64,000 bases of DNA from Clostridia bacterium (GTDB lineage Bacteria > Bacillota > Clostridia > Oscillospirales > Acutalibacteraceae). The notes under the pieces are model-generated. The model was given only the letters and a program-made list of their open reading frames with translations. It was not told where the DNA came from and did no database searches. Where the stretch lies: positions 50,537 to 114,536 of the forward strand of contig JAFUNA010000020.1 in the NCBI GenBank assembly GCA_017473165.1. Direction: 5' to 3'. A program made the translations under genes and the position numbers. This document shows, piece after piece, positions 26,188 to 34,105 of the stretch (within the stretch, counting starts at the first letter, position 1; every line of letters starts with the position of its first letter).

Positions 26188-27192
26188 TTATTCAACCGAT
26201 TCGTAAAACAGTCTGATGACCGTTTCTTCAACCGAATCTTCATCGGGATAGAACTCAATATGTTCTTCTCCCTCGGTTATTCTGCCTTCAAGCTCGCATA
26301 TTTCAACAAACTGATATTCCGAAATCTGCTTTGCAAGGCTCTGAAGACCGTTTCCGCTGTAATCGGAAACAATATAATCCGCAAGCTTCATTCCCGCATT
26401 TACAACAAAGCTTTCATCGCTCTTTATGAGCTCTGCGGATTTGGTATAAAGTGCTTCAAGATACTGACGCTGACGCACCATTCTTCTTGCATTGGTGCTG
26501 TTGTCAAGACCGTATCTTGTGCGAACATAATTAAGTGCGTGCTCGCCTTTAAGAGTTACGGTTTCGCCTTTGACAAGAGTTTCGTCGATACCCTCAAAGC
26601 TGTCAAGAACGGTAAGCTCAACACCGCCGATAAAATCGTTATAGACCGAAACGGCATCCATTGTTACCGAAGCATAATGGTCAACCGAAATTCCCATAAG
26701 CAAATCCGAAACGGCATCTGCCGCATTTCTGCAGCTTACTTCCTTTCCGTTTCCGTAGGTATGAGCAAGGGCTATCTGCTTTGTTACCGTTCCGATTTTG
26801 TCGCCCGCAACACCGAGAACAGCCATTTCAGCCATTGTATCTCTGTTGATGTGAAGTGCCGTACAGCTCTCGTTTTTGTGGTCAAGAACAAAAAGCATAA
26901 GAAAGTCAGACTGCTTATCGTTGTTATAAGACTCTGCGTCGGCACCCTCAAATTTATCAAGACCGAGAACAAGCACAGACTCAACATCTTCCTTGAGCTT
27001 ATATTCTCTGCCCTTGTATCTGATGTTTCCTTCAGCCTCAAAGGTGTTCTGTTCGGGGAAAAACTCTTTTTTGTTTTCCCACAGGCTTATCATGAAAAAC
27101 ACGCCCGAAATCACAAGTATGACGGCAAGTGCAATTGCCGCATACTTTGTGTTTCTTATACGCTTTTCTTTTGTTGTGTATGCTTTACTCAT
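26188..27192 (-). CDS. LytR-CpsA-Psr (LCP) family glycopolymer ligase
   Basis: Membrane-anchored extracellular enzyme of 334 residues that attaches undecaprenyl-linked glycopolymers to peptidoglycan. One N-terminal membrane helix (about 17-36), then the LCP domain with SVLVLGLDKF, SDFLMLFVLD, the Arg/Asp active-site block INRDT, GGVELTV, and LNYVRTRYGLDNSTNARRM. Its start overlaps the preceding gene's stop by 4 bases. It indicates that the polysaccharide made here is bound to the cell wall rather than only released. Confidence 0.93.
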   Translation of the reverse strand: MSKAYTTKEKRIRNTKYAAIALAVILVISGVFFMISLWENKKEFFPEQNTFEAEGNIRYKGREYKLKEDVESVLVLGLDKFEGADAESYNNDKQSDFLMLFVLDHKNESCTALHINRDTMAEMAVLGVAGDKIGTVTKQIALAHTYGNGKEVSCRNAADAVSDLLMGISVDHYASVTMDAVSVYNDFIGGVELTVLDSFEGIDETLVKGETVTLKGEHALNYVRTRYGLDNSTNARRMVRQRQYLEALYTKSAELIKSDESFVVNAGMKLADYIVSDYSGNGLQSLAKQISEYQFVEICELEGRITEGEEHIEFYPDEDSVEETVIRLFYESVE

Positions 27193-27866
27193 GCTTCCTG
27201 CTTTTTCTTCTTAAGGCTGATGAGAACGCCTAAAAGCGAAACGCCGGAAATAACCATGATTGCAGCGGGGATGTAGATAAGAAGGTTATTACCTGTGTCG
27301 GGAACATCCTCAACCGAAGTGTCAACAACAATTGCAAAAGGTGAAAAATCATTGATTGAGAAAGTGATTGTTTCTTCTGCAACATTGAGAATAACGTTGG
27401 GGATAAGCTCCCATTCGCCCGAAGCGGTGCGATGAACAAGAGCAACAAATCTGCTTAATGTTTCGGATGAAAGCTTGATTGTGATGCTGCCGCAGTAGGA
27501 GTGAGGAAGGATGTGATATGCACTGATATCAAACAAATCGCTTACTGCAAAGTGGAAAGGATTGAGGCTCTTTGAAATTGCGACCTCTTTGAGGAAGGGC
27601 ATGAGGATTGTGAGATCCTTATTTGAAGCAATTTCGTCATATGCCGCATTCATATCGTCTTCCTTTTTGTCATCAAGAGTTTCACGGTCTGCATATGCGG
27701 TTACAACAACCTTGGGTCTGCATGAGTTTGCATCATAGTTGATTTCAATAATGATGGGAGCAGAGTTACCCGAGGGGCTTGAAACGAAGCCGCCCTGTGC
27801 AAATGCGAAAACACCTGCCGAAACAACCATGATAATTGCCAGACATACTGCTAAAACCTTTTTCAT
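27189..27866 (-). CDS. LPXTG-like sortase-anchored surface protein of unknown function
   Basis: Exported protein of 225 residues: signal peptide ending near AFAQG, an all-beta-looking middle, and a C-terminal cell-wall sorting signal with the motif VPDTG (residues 188-192), a hydrophobic span of about 20 residues and the tail KKKKQEA. The segment before the motif (SINDFSPFAIVVDTS) resembles the end of many clostridial sortase substrates. Two Cys in the middle could form a disulfide. It sits between CpsB and the LCP ligase, a place that normally holds only biosynthetic genes, so a role in presenting or regulating the polysaccharide is possible but not shown. Confidence 0.8.
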   Translation of the reverse strand: MKKVLAVCLAIIMVVSAGVFAFAQGGFVSSPSGNSAPIIIEINYDANSCRPKVVVTAYADRETLDDKKEDDMNAAYDEIASNKDLTILMPFLKEVAISKSLNPFHFAVSDLFDISAYHILPHSYCGSITIKLSSETLSRFVALVHRTASGEWELIPNVILNVAEETITFSINDFSPFAIVVDTSVEDVPDTGNNLLIYIPAAIMVISGVSLLGVLISLKKKKQEA

Positions 27867-27887
27867 AAAAATCTTCCTTTCGGTTTA

Positions 27888-28580
27888 TTATATTTTCAAA
27901 AAAATATTTGCAAAATCAACAAACGAATCCGTAAAGCCGTCGCCGAGCTTTTTGCGGATTATTTTTACCGCCTTTTGAATTTCGGGCGGTCTGTCGGACA
28001 CATTGTGACAATCCGACCCGATAAAGTGTATCTGATTGCGTTTGAGCATATTCAACGCCTTACGCCGTGAGAAAAATCCGTTAAGAAAGCTTGCATTTAT
28101 CTGCATAAGAACTCCGCTTTCGAGCAGGCGGTAAAGCGTTTCGGAATTCTGATATGCAATATATCTTTCGATGTGTGCAAGAACGGGAATGAGATTTCTT
28201 TCCGATGAAACATCCTCAATTTCTCTTATTGCATATTCGGTCCATCGGTTTTCGGGCATTTCCAGAAGAATAAGCCGTGAACCTTTAACGCAAAGAGCTT
28301 CAAGATTTTCAAGATGACTTATTCCGCCGTAATATCTTACCTCCGCACCGTTAATTATTTCGGGCATATCGGGCGTTACGCAGGAGATAAGCCTGTCATA
28401 AGAGCTTTTTCTTCTTTCAAGAAATGCGGAAACGGATTCGTCATTCGCATAAAAATGCGGCGTTGCAACAACCCTTGTTACACCCTGCTTCGAAAGAGCT
28501 TTGAGCATTTCAAGACTCTCTTGCGTGCTTTGGCTTCCGTCATCCATTTTCGGAAGGATATGTGAATGAAAATCAATCAT
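27888..28580 (-). CDS. CpsB/CapC-type PHP-domain tyrosine phosphatase
   Basis: Metal-dependent protein-tyrosine phosphatase of 230 residues that dephosphorylates the CpsD kinase and so controls chain synthesis. PHP-domain metal motifs are present: DFHSHILPKMDDG, ATPHFY, LIPVLAHIERY and GSDCHNVSDRPP. Length is slightly below the usual 240-255. It follows cpsD by 12 bases. Confidence 0.94.
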   Translation of the reverse strand: MIDFHSHILPKMDDGSQSTQESLEMLKALSKQGVTRVVATPHFYANDESVSAFLERRKSSYDRLISCVTPDMPEIINGAEVRYYGGISHLENLEALCVKGSRLILLEMPENRWTEYAIREIEDVSSERNLIPVLAHIERYIAYQNSETLYRLLESGVLMQINASFLNGFFSRRKALNMLKRNQIHFIGSDCHNVSDRPPEIQKAVKIIRKKLGDGFTDSFVDFANIFLKI

Positions 28581-28592
28581 GCACTCACCCTC

Positions 28593-29543
28593 TTACTTTT
28601 TATTCTTTGATTTCTTTTTGGATTCCGTATTTTCCTGTGCAGCCTCGCTCTGATCTTCGGCTGAAACGTTTTCATCGGGAGTCTGCGCTTCAACGTTTTT
28701 TTCGGTTTCAGCCTCCGTGATTATTTCTTCTTCGGCTTTTTCAACAACAGGTGCTTCCGTTTTTTCGGTAAGCTCAATTTTGTTGTTTGTTATTTCGGAG
28801 AGAAGCTTTGTGTTATCTCCGTAGGATTTATAGTATTTGTAGTATTTTCTGTATCTGTATTTACTGTAAGAGCCTCTGCCCATTTTATCGTCATTGATAA
28901 CGCAGCCGAGAACGTTTACATCCGAAAGCTTAAGAAGTCTGAAGCAGTTTTCAAGCTCTTTTTTCTCGGTATAATCCGATCTTACAACAATAATCATTCC
29001 GCTGATGAATTTAGAAACCGCCAAAGCATCGGAAACGAGGTTTACGGGCGGAAGGTCAAGAATGATACAGTCAAAATTTTCCGAAAGAGTTTTGAGAACG
29101 TTTTTCATTCTTGATGAGCCCATAAGCTCCGACGGATTCGGAGGCAGAGCACCGGAAGGCATTATGTACCAGTTCTTATAATCGGGAACTTTGAAATCGC
29201 CCATCTGAACCGATGTTGCACCCTTAAGCAAATCTGAAAGTCCGAATGTATTTTTTATATCCATTTTTTTTGCGATGCTGGGAATTCTTAAGTCGCCGTC
29301 GATAAGCAAAACTTTTTTTCCGCTTTCCGCAAGAACATAGGAAAGATTGACAGCCGTTGTGCTCTTTCCCTCGCCTCTCATGGCACTTGTTACGCCGATT
29401 ATCGAACAGGCTTCATCTTCGGGCAGAGTGAACGAAAGATTTGTTCTCAAAAGCTTATACTGCTCAACCGCCGTGAACTCAAGATTTTTATGCAATGTTT
29501 TTTTATTCTCCGCAACAGAGAAAATATTAGTCTTCTTTTTCAT
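28593..29543 (-). CDS. CpsD/CapB-type tyrosine autokinase
   Basis: Cytoplasmic BY-kinase of 316 residues that works with CpsC to control polymerisation. Start 29543 follows AGAGGG; the longer frame reaches into cpsC and is spurious. Visible: the activation motif EFTAVEQYKLLRTNLSF, Walker A VTSAMRGEGKSTT, Walker A' VLLIDGDLRIP, Walker B CIILDLPP, and a tyrosine cluster of eight Tyr in 17 residues (about 225-242). Unusually the tyrosine cluster is not at the end: a Glu-rich tail of about 70 residues ending in KKKSKNKK follows it. Confidence 0.94.
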   Translation of the reverse strand: MKKKTNIFSVAENKKTLHKNLEFTAVEQYKLLRTNLSFTLPEDEACSIIGVTSAMRGEGKSTTAVNLSYVLAESGKKVLLIDGDLRIPSIAKKMDIKNTFGLSDLLKGATSVQMGDFKVPDYKNWYIMPSGALPPNPSELMGSSRMKNVLKTLSENFDCIILDLPPVNLVSDALAVSKFISGMIIVVRSDYTEKKELENCFRLLKLSDVNVLGCVINDDKMGRGSYSKYRYRKYYKYYKSYGDNTKLLSEITNNKIELTEKTEAPVVEKAEEEIITEAETEKNVEAQTPDENVSAEDQSEAAQENTESKKKSKNKK

Positions 29544-29562
29544 AATACAATTCCCTCTGACC

Positions 29563-30327
29563 TTAATTTGACTTTTTGTAGCTGTTATAATATGAATATT
29601 TCTTTGTTCCCGTGTCAAGCAAATCAGGTATCTTTGCAAGAATGGGATAGCCGTAGTTGTTAAGAATATATTCTTCGTCGTGAATTGTACTGTCAAGCAT
29701 TGCCAGAGCAACAAGCAGCATTACCGAAAGAAGCATTCCGAGGATAAATCCGATAATTGTGTATTTTGTTATGCTCGGTGCAACTTTTTTTGTGTTTGCA
29801 ATCGCCGAGTCAACAACTTCCATGGAGCTGCCCTCTACGATTTCGGAAACTCTTTTGGGAAGTATTTTTGCAATTCCGTTTGCAATCTTTTCGGATTCAT
29901 AGGGGTCATTGGTTGTTACGGTAACCTCCATGATTTCTGTTTCGTTAACGGGAGCAGCTTCGATTTTTTCGTAAAGTTCTTCCCATGTGTAAGGCACTTT
30001 TGTGTCATCAATTATCTTTTCAAGAGTGGTTCGGTTTTTGAGAAGCACCGTATAGGTTTTAACAAGGCTCTGTGCCGCACTGATTTCTGACGAGCTTATA
30101 CTGAAGCCGAGGTCGCCGACAGTGAACGAACTGTTGTTAACATAAAGCATAATCGACGATGAATAGGTCGGCGTTATAATAAATGCGGCAAACGAAAACG
30201 CAATTGCCGCCGCAAGCACGCTTGAAACCGCAACAACCCATATTCTGTGCCAAACGAATTTGACAATGTGAACAAGGTCGATAACATAGTAGTCTTTTGA
30301 ATTAACACCCGTTTTTTTCTGTTCCAT
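29563..30327 (-). CDS. CpsC/CapA-type chain-length regulator (Wzz family)
   Basis: Membrane protein of 254 residues that activates the CpsD kinase and sets chain length. It has the Wzz topology: helix 1 near residues 30-52, an external domain, helix 2 near 190-212, and a short cytoplasmic tail with a small tyrosine-rich end (KKYSYYNSYKKSN). The Pro/Gly-rich helix-2 entry (VAPSITKYTIIGFILGMLLS) is typical. First gene of the locus, about 75 bases from the predicted transcription start. Confidence 0.93.
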   Translation of the reverse strand: MEQKKTGVNSKDYYVIDLVHIVKFVWHRIWVVAVSSVLAAAIAFSFAAFIITPTYSSSIMLYVNNSSFTVGDLGFSISSSEISAAQSLVKTYTVLLKNRTTLEKIIDDTKVPYTWEELYEKIEAAPVNETEIMEVTVTTNDPYESEKIANGIAKILPKRVSEIVEGSSMEVVDSAIANTKKVAPSITKYTIIGFILGMLLSVMLLVALAMLDSTIHDEEYILNNYGYPILAKIPDLLDTGTKKYSYYNSYKKSN

Positions 30328-30411
30328 TTTCTGTATTTCTCCCTCAAAATCTATAATTATCCGCCGATTAATCAGCGGCTTCCGTGCTAAAAATATACAT
30401 ATACATGATAT

Positions 30412-30439
30412 ATTATATCACATTGTTATAATATTGCAA
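30412..30439 (-). promoter_or_regulatory. Sigma-A promoter of the polysaccharide locus
   Basis: On the minus strand TTGCAA (30434-30439), a 16-bp spacer and a perfect TATAAT (30412-30417). Transcription would start near 30405, leaving a leader of about 75 bases that contains a short dyad (CCGCTGATTAATCGGCGG). The surroundings are very AT-rich. No other equally good promoter is seen inside the locus, so this is probably its main one. Confidence 0.8.
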
Positions 30440-30477
30440 TAATATTTTAAAATTTATTTAATAATTTATTTATATAT

Positions 30478-30507
30478 AAAAAAGCCCCGATGATTTCACA
30501 TCGGGGC
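30478..30507 (-). terminator. Intrinsic terminator of the BspA-like gene
   Basis: On the minus strand a 9-bp perfect stem GCCCCGATG / CATCGGGGC with a 6-nt loop, then TTTTTT. It starts 5 bases after the stop of the LRR surface protein and insulates it from the polysaccharide promoter. Confidence 0.96.
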
Positions 30508-30512
30508 AGATT

Positions 30513-33500
30513 TCAGAAAATATTTTTGAAAACAGACTGTGTAACCGTTCTGTTCATTCTGAAAAGGTTTTTGAAGAAAGAAACAATCTTCTGCCAGAAG
30601 CTCGAATTTACGGAAACCTTCTGCTCATCGGAAATTTCATTTCCGTTTTCATCCTTAAGCACATTTCCGTTTTCGTCAACGAATTTTACGGTTACGGTCT
30701 TTGTTCCGCTCTTGAAGTTGATGCTGAAGGTTTCGCCTTCGCCCTGCTTTTTTCCGTCAACATACCAGTAAAGCTTTGTTCCGCTGACTTCGCTTGATTT
30801 GATTGCGGTCAGAACAAGAGTTTCGCCGTATTTTATAGTTGCGGTGCCGGGATTGTTTCTGATTGAAACTCTTACAGCCTTCTTTGCCTGCTCATAAGCA
30901 ACGTGTTCGTTATATTTTGCTTCATCGTCAAACAGCTCTCCGCAATCGGAGCAGGTGTATGTGTTTTTATCGAACACGGCAACAAAAGTGAGGTCATATG
31001 CGGGCATTGAATCGGGGACCTCGGGAGTCCAGCCCTTGAAGGTATAGCCGTTCTTTACGGGATTTGAAGGCATGATAATTTCCGCACCGAATTCGTATAT
31101 TTCTTCGGTTGAAGCATCGTCAACCTTCCAGACAATCTTATAGCTGTTTTTGATAAACACGGGATTGATTTCCGCAGGCAGTTTTTCACCGACAACAAGC
31201 GGGAATTCAACCGCATTTCCGTTTTCATCGGTCCAGCCGCCGTGTGAATGACCCTCGGGAATACCTGTTATTACGGGCTCGTTTATCAGCTGACCGAAAA
31301 TAACCTCAAGGGTTTCGCCGTTTATTGTGACCGTGTCCTTTACCCTGTCAAGGTAAACCTTGAGAACAAGCGAACCGTCGGCAGCTACCGTGCCCGAAAG
31401 AACGCTCTTTTCTTCGTTGAGCTCAAAGCCGTTTTCAACGGTGTATTCTGCGGTTACCGTTGAGTCGGTTTCGCCCGCAAACAAGCCTGTTTCGAGAGTG
31501 TATGTGCCGTCTGCCGACATTGTATAAATCTCAACTTTATACGGAGTATCGCCGTCTGCAAGCCAGACTGCAGTAAAGTTTTTGCCGTTGATATTGTCCA
31601 TTATTCCGACAACGGGAGTCCAGCCCGCAAAGCTGTAGCCCTGTCTTTCAGGGTCATCGGGAATTTCGATTTCGGAGTTGAACTGTGACGAAACTGTCTT
31701 TTCCGCTGCACCGTCTGCCCAGCTGCCGCCATTTGCATCAAACACGGCATCATAGAAGTTTGCGGTCCAGCGAGCGGAGAAAACAAGGTTTCTTGAAGGC
31801 ATAGTTTCGGGAATATCCGTTGACCAGTCGTCAAACGAATAGCCTGTTCTTACAGGGTCATCGGGAACGGGAATTATATCACCCTCGGCAACCTCCTGCG
31901 GCGTGCCAACGCCGTTGACAACCCATGTTACCGTGAACTTTCTCGGAACAACCGTAATTTTGCATTCAGCGGTGAAGCCGCCGTCATTTGTTGTAACCGT
32001 AACCGTTGCTTCACCTACGGAAACAGCCGTTACAACACCGTTTTTATCAACCTTTACAATTTTTTCATTATCCGAGCTCCAAACAACCGTTTTGTCGTTG
32101 GGATTTTCGGGATTAATCACGGCTTCAAGCTGAAGCGTGCCTTTATTTATGATTTCTGCCGTTGCGGGAAGCGTCACGCCGAGAACATTGTGTTTTTGGC
32201 AGAATCTGAATGCTATTCCGTTTTCGTCTGCATATGATTTCGCTGCACCGTTTTCGGAATCGGAGCAAATGAAATCAACGGTTTCGGGGATTGCACCGTC
32301 ACCGATTTCGGTTACGGATGCGGGAATATGGATATATTCAACGCCCGTGCAGCCCATAAATGCACCTGCACCGATTTTATTCAGAGAATCGGGAAGTGTT
32401 ACGCTTGAAACAGAGTCAACGCCCGCAAAAGCATATGCTCCGACTGTTTCGGTGCCGTCGGGAACAACAACATCAACAACAGGATTGCCTTTGATATAGA
32501 ATTCCTCCGCAAAATATGCAGGGTTTGATGTGGACACTTCAAAATCGATTGCACACCAACCTGCCGTATCTCCAAGATATCGCAGAGTTGCCATACCCGA
32601 GCAGCCCGCAAAGGCTTCCGAGCCAATTGCTTTGACACTTTCGGGAATAACAAGGTTTTTAAGAGAAGAACAACCTGCAAATGCACAACGGCCGATATCG
32701 GTTACCGTATTTGAAATAACAATATTTTCAAGGCTTTCGCAGCCGTTGAAGGCATTGTCGGGTATGCTTGTTACACCTTCGGACACGGTTGCCTTTACTA
32801 TCGTGTCGGCATAATCCGACCACGGAGCAGCGTTAACGTCAAAATCGTCTGTTCCGCCTTCACCCGATATTACAATTTCACCGTCATCGTAAAGAGTCCA
32901 GAAGGTATAATCTCCGCATGAGCCTGACGCAATTACCTTTCTGCCCTCGGAATGCTCGCCGCAGACAACAAAATCGATTCCGTTTGCATCGGCATATTCC
33001 TTTGCTGCACAGTTATCGGAATCCGAGCAAATGTATGCGTCTGTGAAATCAAGAATTCCTTCTCCGATTGTCACAACATCGGAGGAAATATGGACACATT
33101 CAAGAGAAACGCTGTTATGAAACGCACCGTCTTCAATGTCTGTTACGGTTTCGGGAACAGTGTAGTCGGTCACATTGCTGTTTATGGGATACTGAATAAG
33201 TGTTGTTTTATCCTTGTCAAAAAGAACGCCGAAGCTGTCGCTTGAGTAGTTTTTGTTGTCGGAATTTACGATTATTTTTTCAAGATAACTGTTAAAAAAC
33301 GCACCGTATCCGATACTCGAAACACTTTCGGGAATACAAACGGTTTTTATTTTGTAACTGTTTTCAAAAGCATAATCCGAAATTTCAGTTACGGTTTCGG
33401 GAACTGCAAAAACGGTAAGAGCACTGTTGCCCGGATACTTCATGAGCACGGTTTTGTCTTTGCTGTAAAGAACACCGTTTTCATCACTTGAAAATGCGGC

Positions 33501-34031
33501 GTTGTTTTCGTCAACGGAAATTTTTGCAAGATAATCGCACCAGCCGAAGGCATCAACGCCTATTGACGTTACCGATGCGGGAATGGCGATTTCTCTTATT
33601 CCGCTTGCATAAAATGCCATTTCGCCGATTTTTGCAAGATTTGCGGGAAGAACAATGCTTTCAAGACCTTCGCAGTCAGCAAACGCATTGCTTCCGACCG
33701 AAGTCAGAGTTGAAGGCAGGGTAACAGATGTAAGATTTGAGCAGTCATAAAAAGCTCCGTTTCCGACTATTGTTACGCCCTCGGAAACAATTACGGCTTT
33801 TATTTCAGAGCGCACGGAATACCACGGCTCTTTTGAAACAAGATAATTCTCCATTTCACCGCTGCCCGAAATTTCGAGAATACCTCCGTCGAAAATCCAG
33901 CTTATATTCTCACCGCATTCACCGTTTTCGGCAGCATTTGCCGCAAAATCAGCAGCAAACAGAGGCAAAGCTCCGAAAAGCATGACAACGGAAAGCAAAA
34001 TCGCAGTAATCTTTTTAAAATTCAAGGTCAT
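30513..34031 (-). CDS. BspA-like leucine-rich-repeat surface protein with Ig-like and InlB B-repeats
   Basis: Secreted protein of 1172 residues. ATG 34031 is preferred: GGAGG lies about 8 bases upstream and a signal peptide (NFKKITAILLSVVMLFGALPLFA) begins at once. It has two blocks of LRR_5 repeats (about 30-330 and 345-560; units such as VTLPSTLTSVGSNAFADCEGL), each opened by an ISWIFDGGILEISGSGEM-type beta motif. A Big_2 Ig-like domain follows (about 590-675, IINKGTLQLEAVINPENP...VVWSSDNEKIV), then three to four InlB/Flg_new B-repeats (GYSFDDWSTD, GYSFAGWTPV, GYTFKGWTPE) and a last beta domain. It ends in a basic hydrophobic tail (SFFKNLFRMNRTVTQ) with no LPXTG. Likely binds host or glycan ligands; inferred. 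Confidence 0.9.
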   Translation of the reverse strand: MTLNFKKITAILLSVVMLFGALPLFAADFAANAAENGECGENISWIFDGGILEISGSGEMENYLVSKEPWYSVRSEIKAVIVSEGVTIVGNGAFYDCSNLTSVTLPSTLTSVGSNAFADCEGLESIVLPANLAKIGEMAFYASGIREIAIPASVTSIGVDAFGWCDYLAKISVDENNAAFSSDENGVLYSKDKTVLMKYPGNSALTVFAVPETVTEISDYAFENSYKIKTVCIPESVSSIGYGAFFNSYLEKIIVNSDNKNYSSDSFGVLFDKDKTTLIQYPINSNVTDYTVPETVTDIEDGAFHNSVSLECVHISSDVVTIGEGILDFTDAYICSDSDNCAAKEYADANGIDFVVCGEHSEGRKVIASGSCGDYTFWTLYDDGEIVISGEGGTDDFDVNAAPWSDYADTIVKATVSEGVTSIPDNAFNGCESLENIVISNTVTDIGRCAFAGCSSLKNLVIPESVKAIGSEAFAGCSGMATLRYLGDTAGWCAIDFEVSTSNPAYFAEEFYIKGNPVVDVVVPDGTETVGAYAFAGVDSVSSVTLPDSLNKIGAGAFMGCTGVEYIHIPASVTEIGDGAIPETVDFICSDSENGAAKSYADENGIAFRFCQKHNVLGVTLPATAEIINKGTLQLEAVINPENPNDKTVVWSSDNEKIVKVDKNGVVTAVSVGEATVTVTTNDGGFTAECKITVVPRKFTVTWVVNGVGTPQEVAEGDIIPVPDDPVRTGYSFDDWSTDIPETMPSRNLVFSARWTANFYDAVFDANGGSWADGAAEKTVSSQFNSEIEIPDDPERQGYSFAGWTPVVGIMDNINGKNFTAVWLADGDTPYKVEIYTMSADGTYTLETGLFAGETDSTVTAEYTVENGFELNEEKSVLSGTVAADGSLVLKVYLDRVKDTVTINGETLEVIFGQLINEPVITGIPEGHSHGGWTDENGNAVEFPLVVGEKLPAEINPVFIKNSYKIVWKVDDASTEEIYEFGAEIIMPSNPVKNGYTFKGWTPEVPDSMPAYDLTFVAVFDKNTYTCSDCGELFDDEAKYNEHVAYEQAKKAVRVSIRNNPGTATIKYGETLVLTAIKSSEVSGTKLYWYVDGKKQGEGETFSINFKSGTKTVTVKFVDENGNVLKDENGNEISDEQKVSVNSSFWQKIVSFFKNLFRMNRTVTQSVFKNIF

Positions 34032-34105
34032 ATTCGCTCCTCCAAACAAACAGATTGCAGTTATTTTTATCCAATTTTGTATTATATCATACAAAAACAA
34101 AAATT

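Noticed and set aside
26152-27276. 374-codon plus-strand open frame
   Set aside because: It is antisense to the LCP gene, lacks a ribosome site, and its translation is a Cys/Phe-rich string without family features. Antisense frames of this size arise often in this codon usage.
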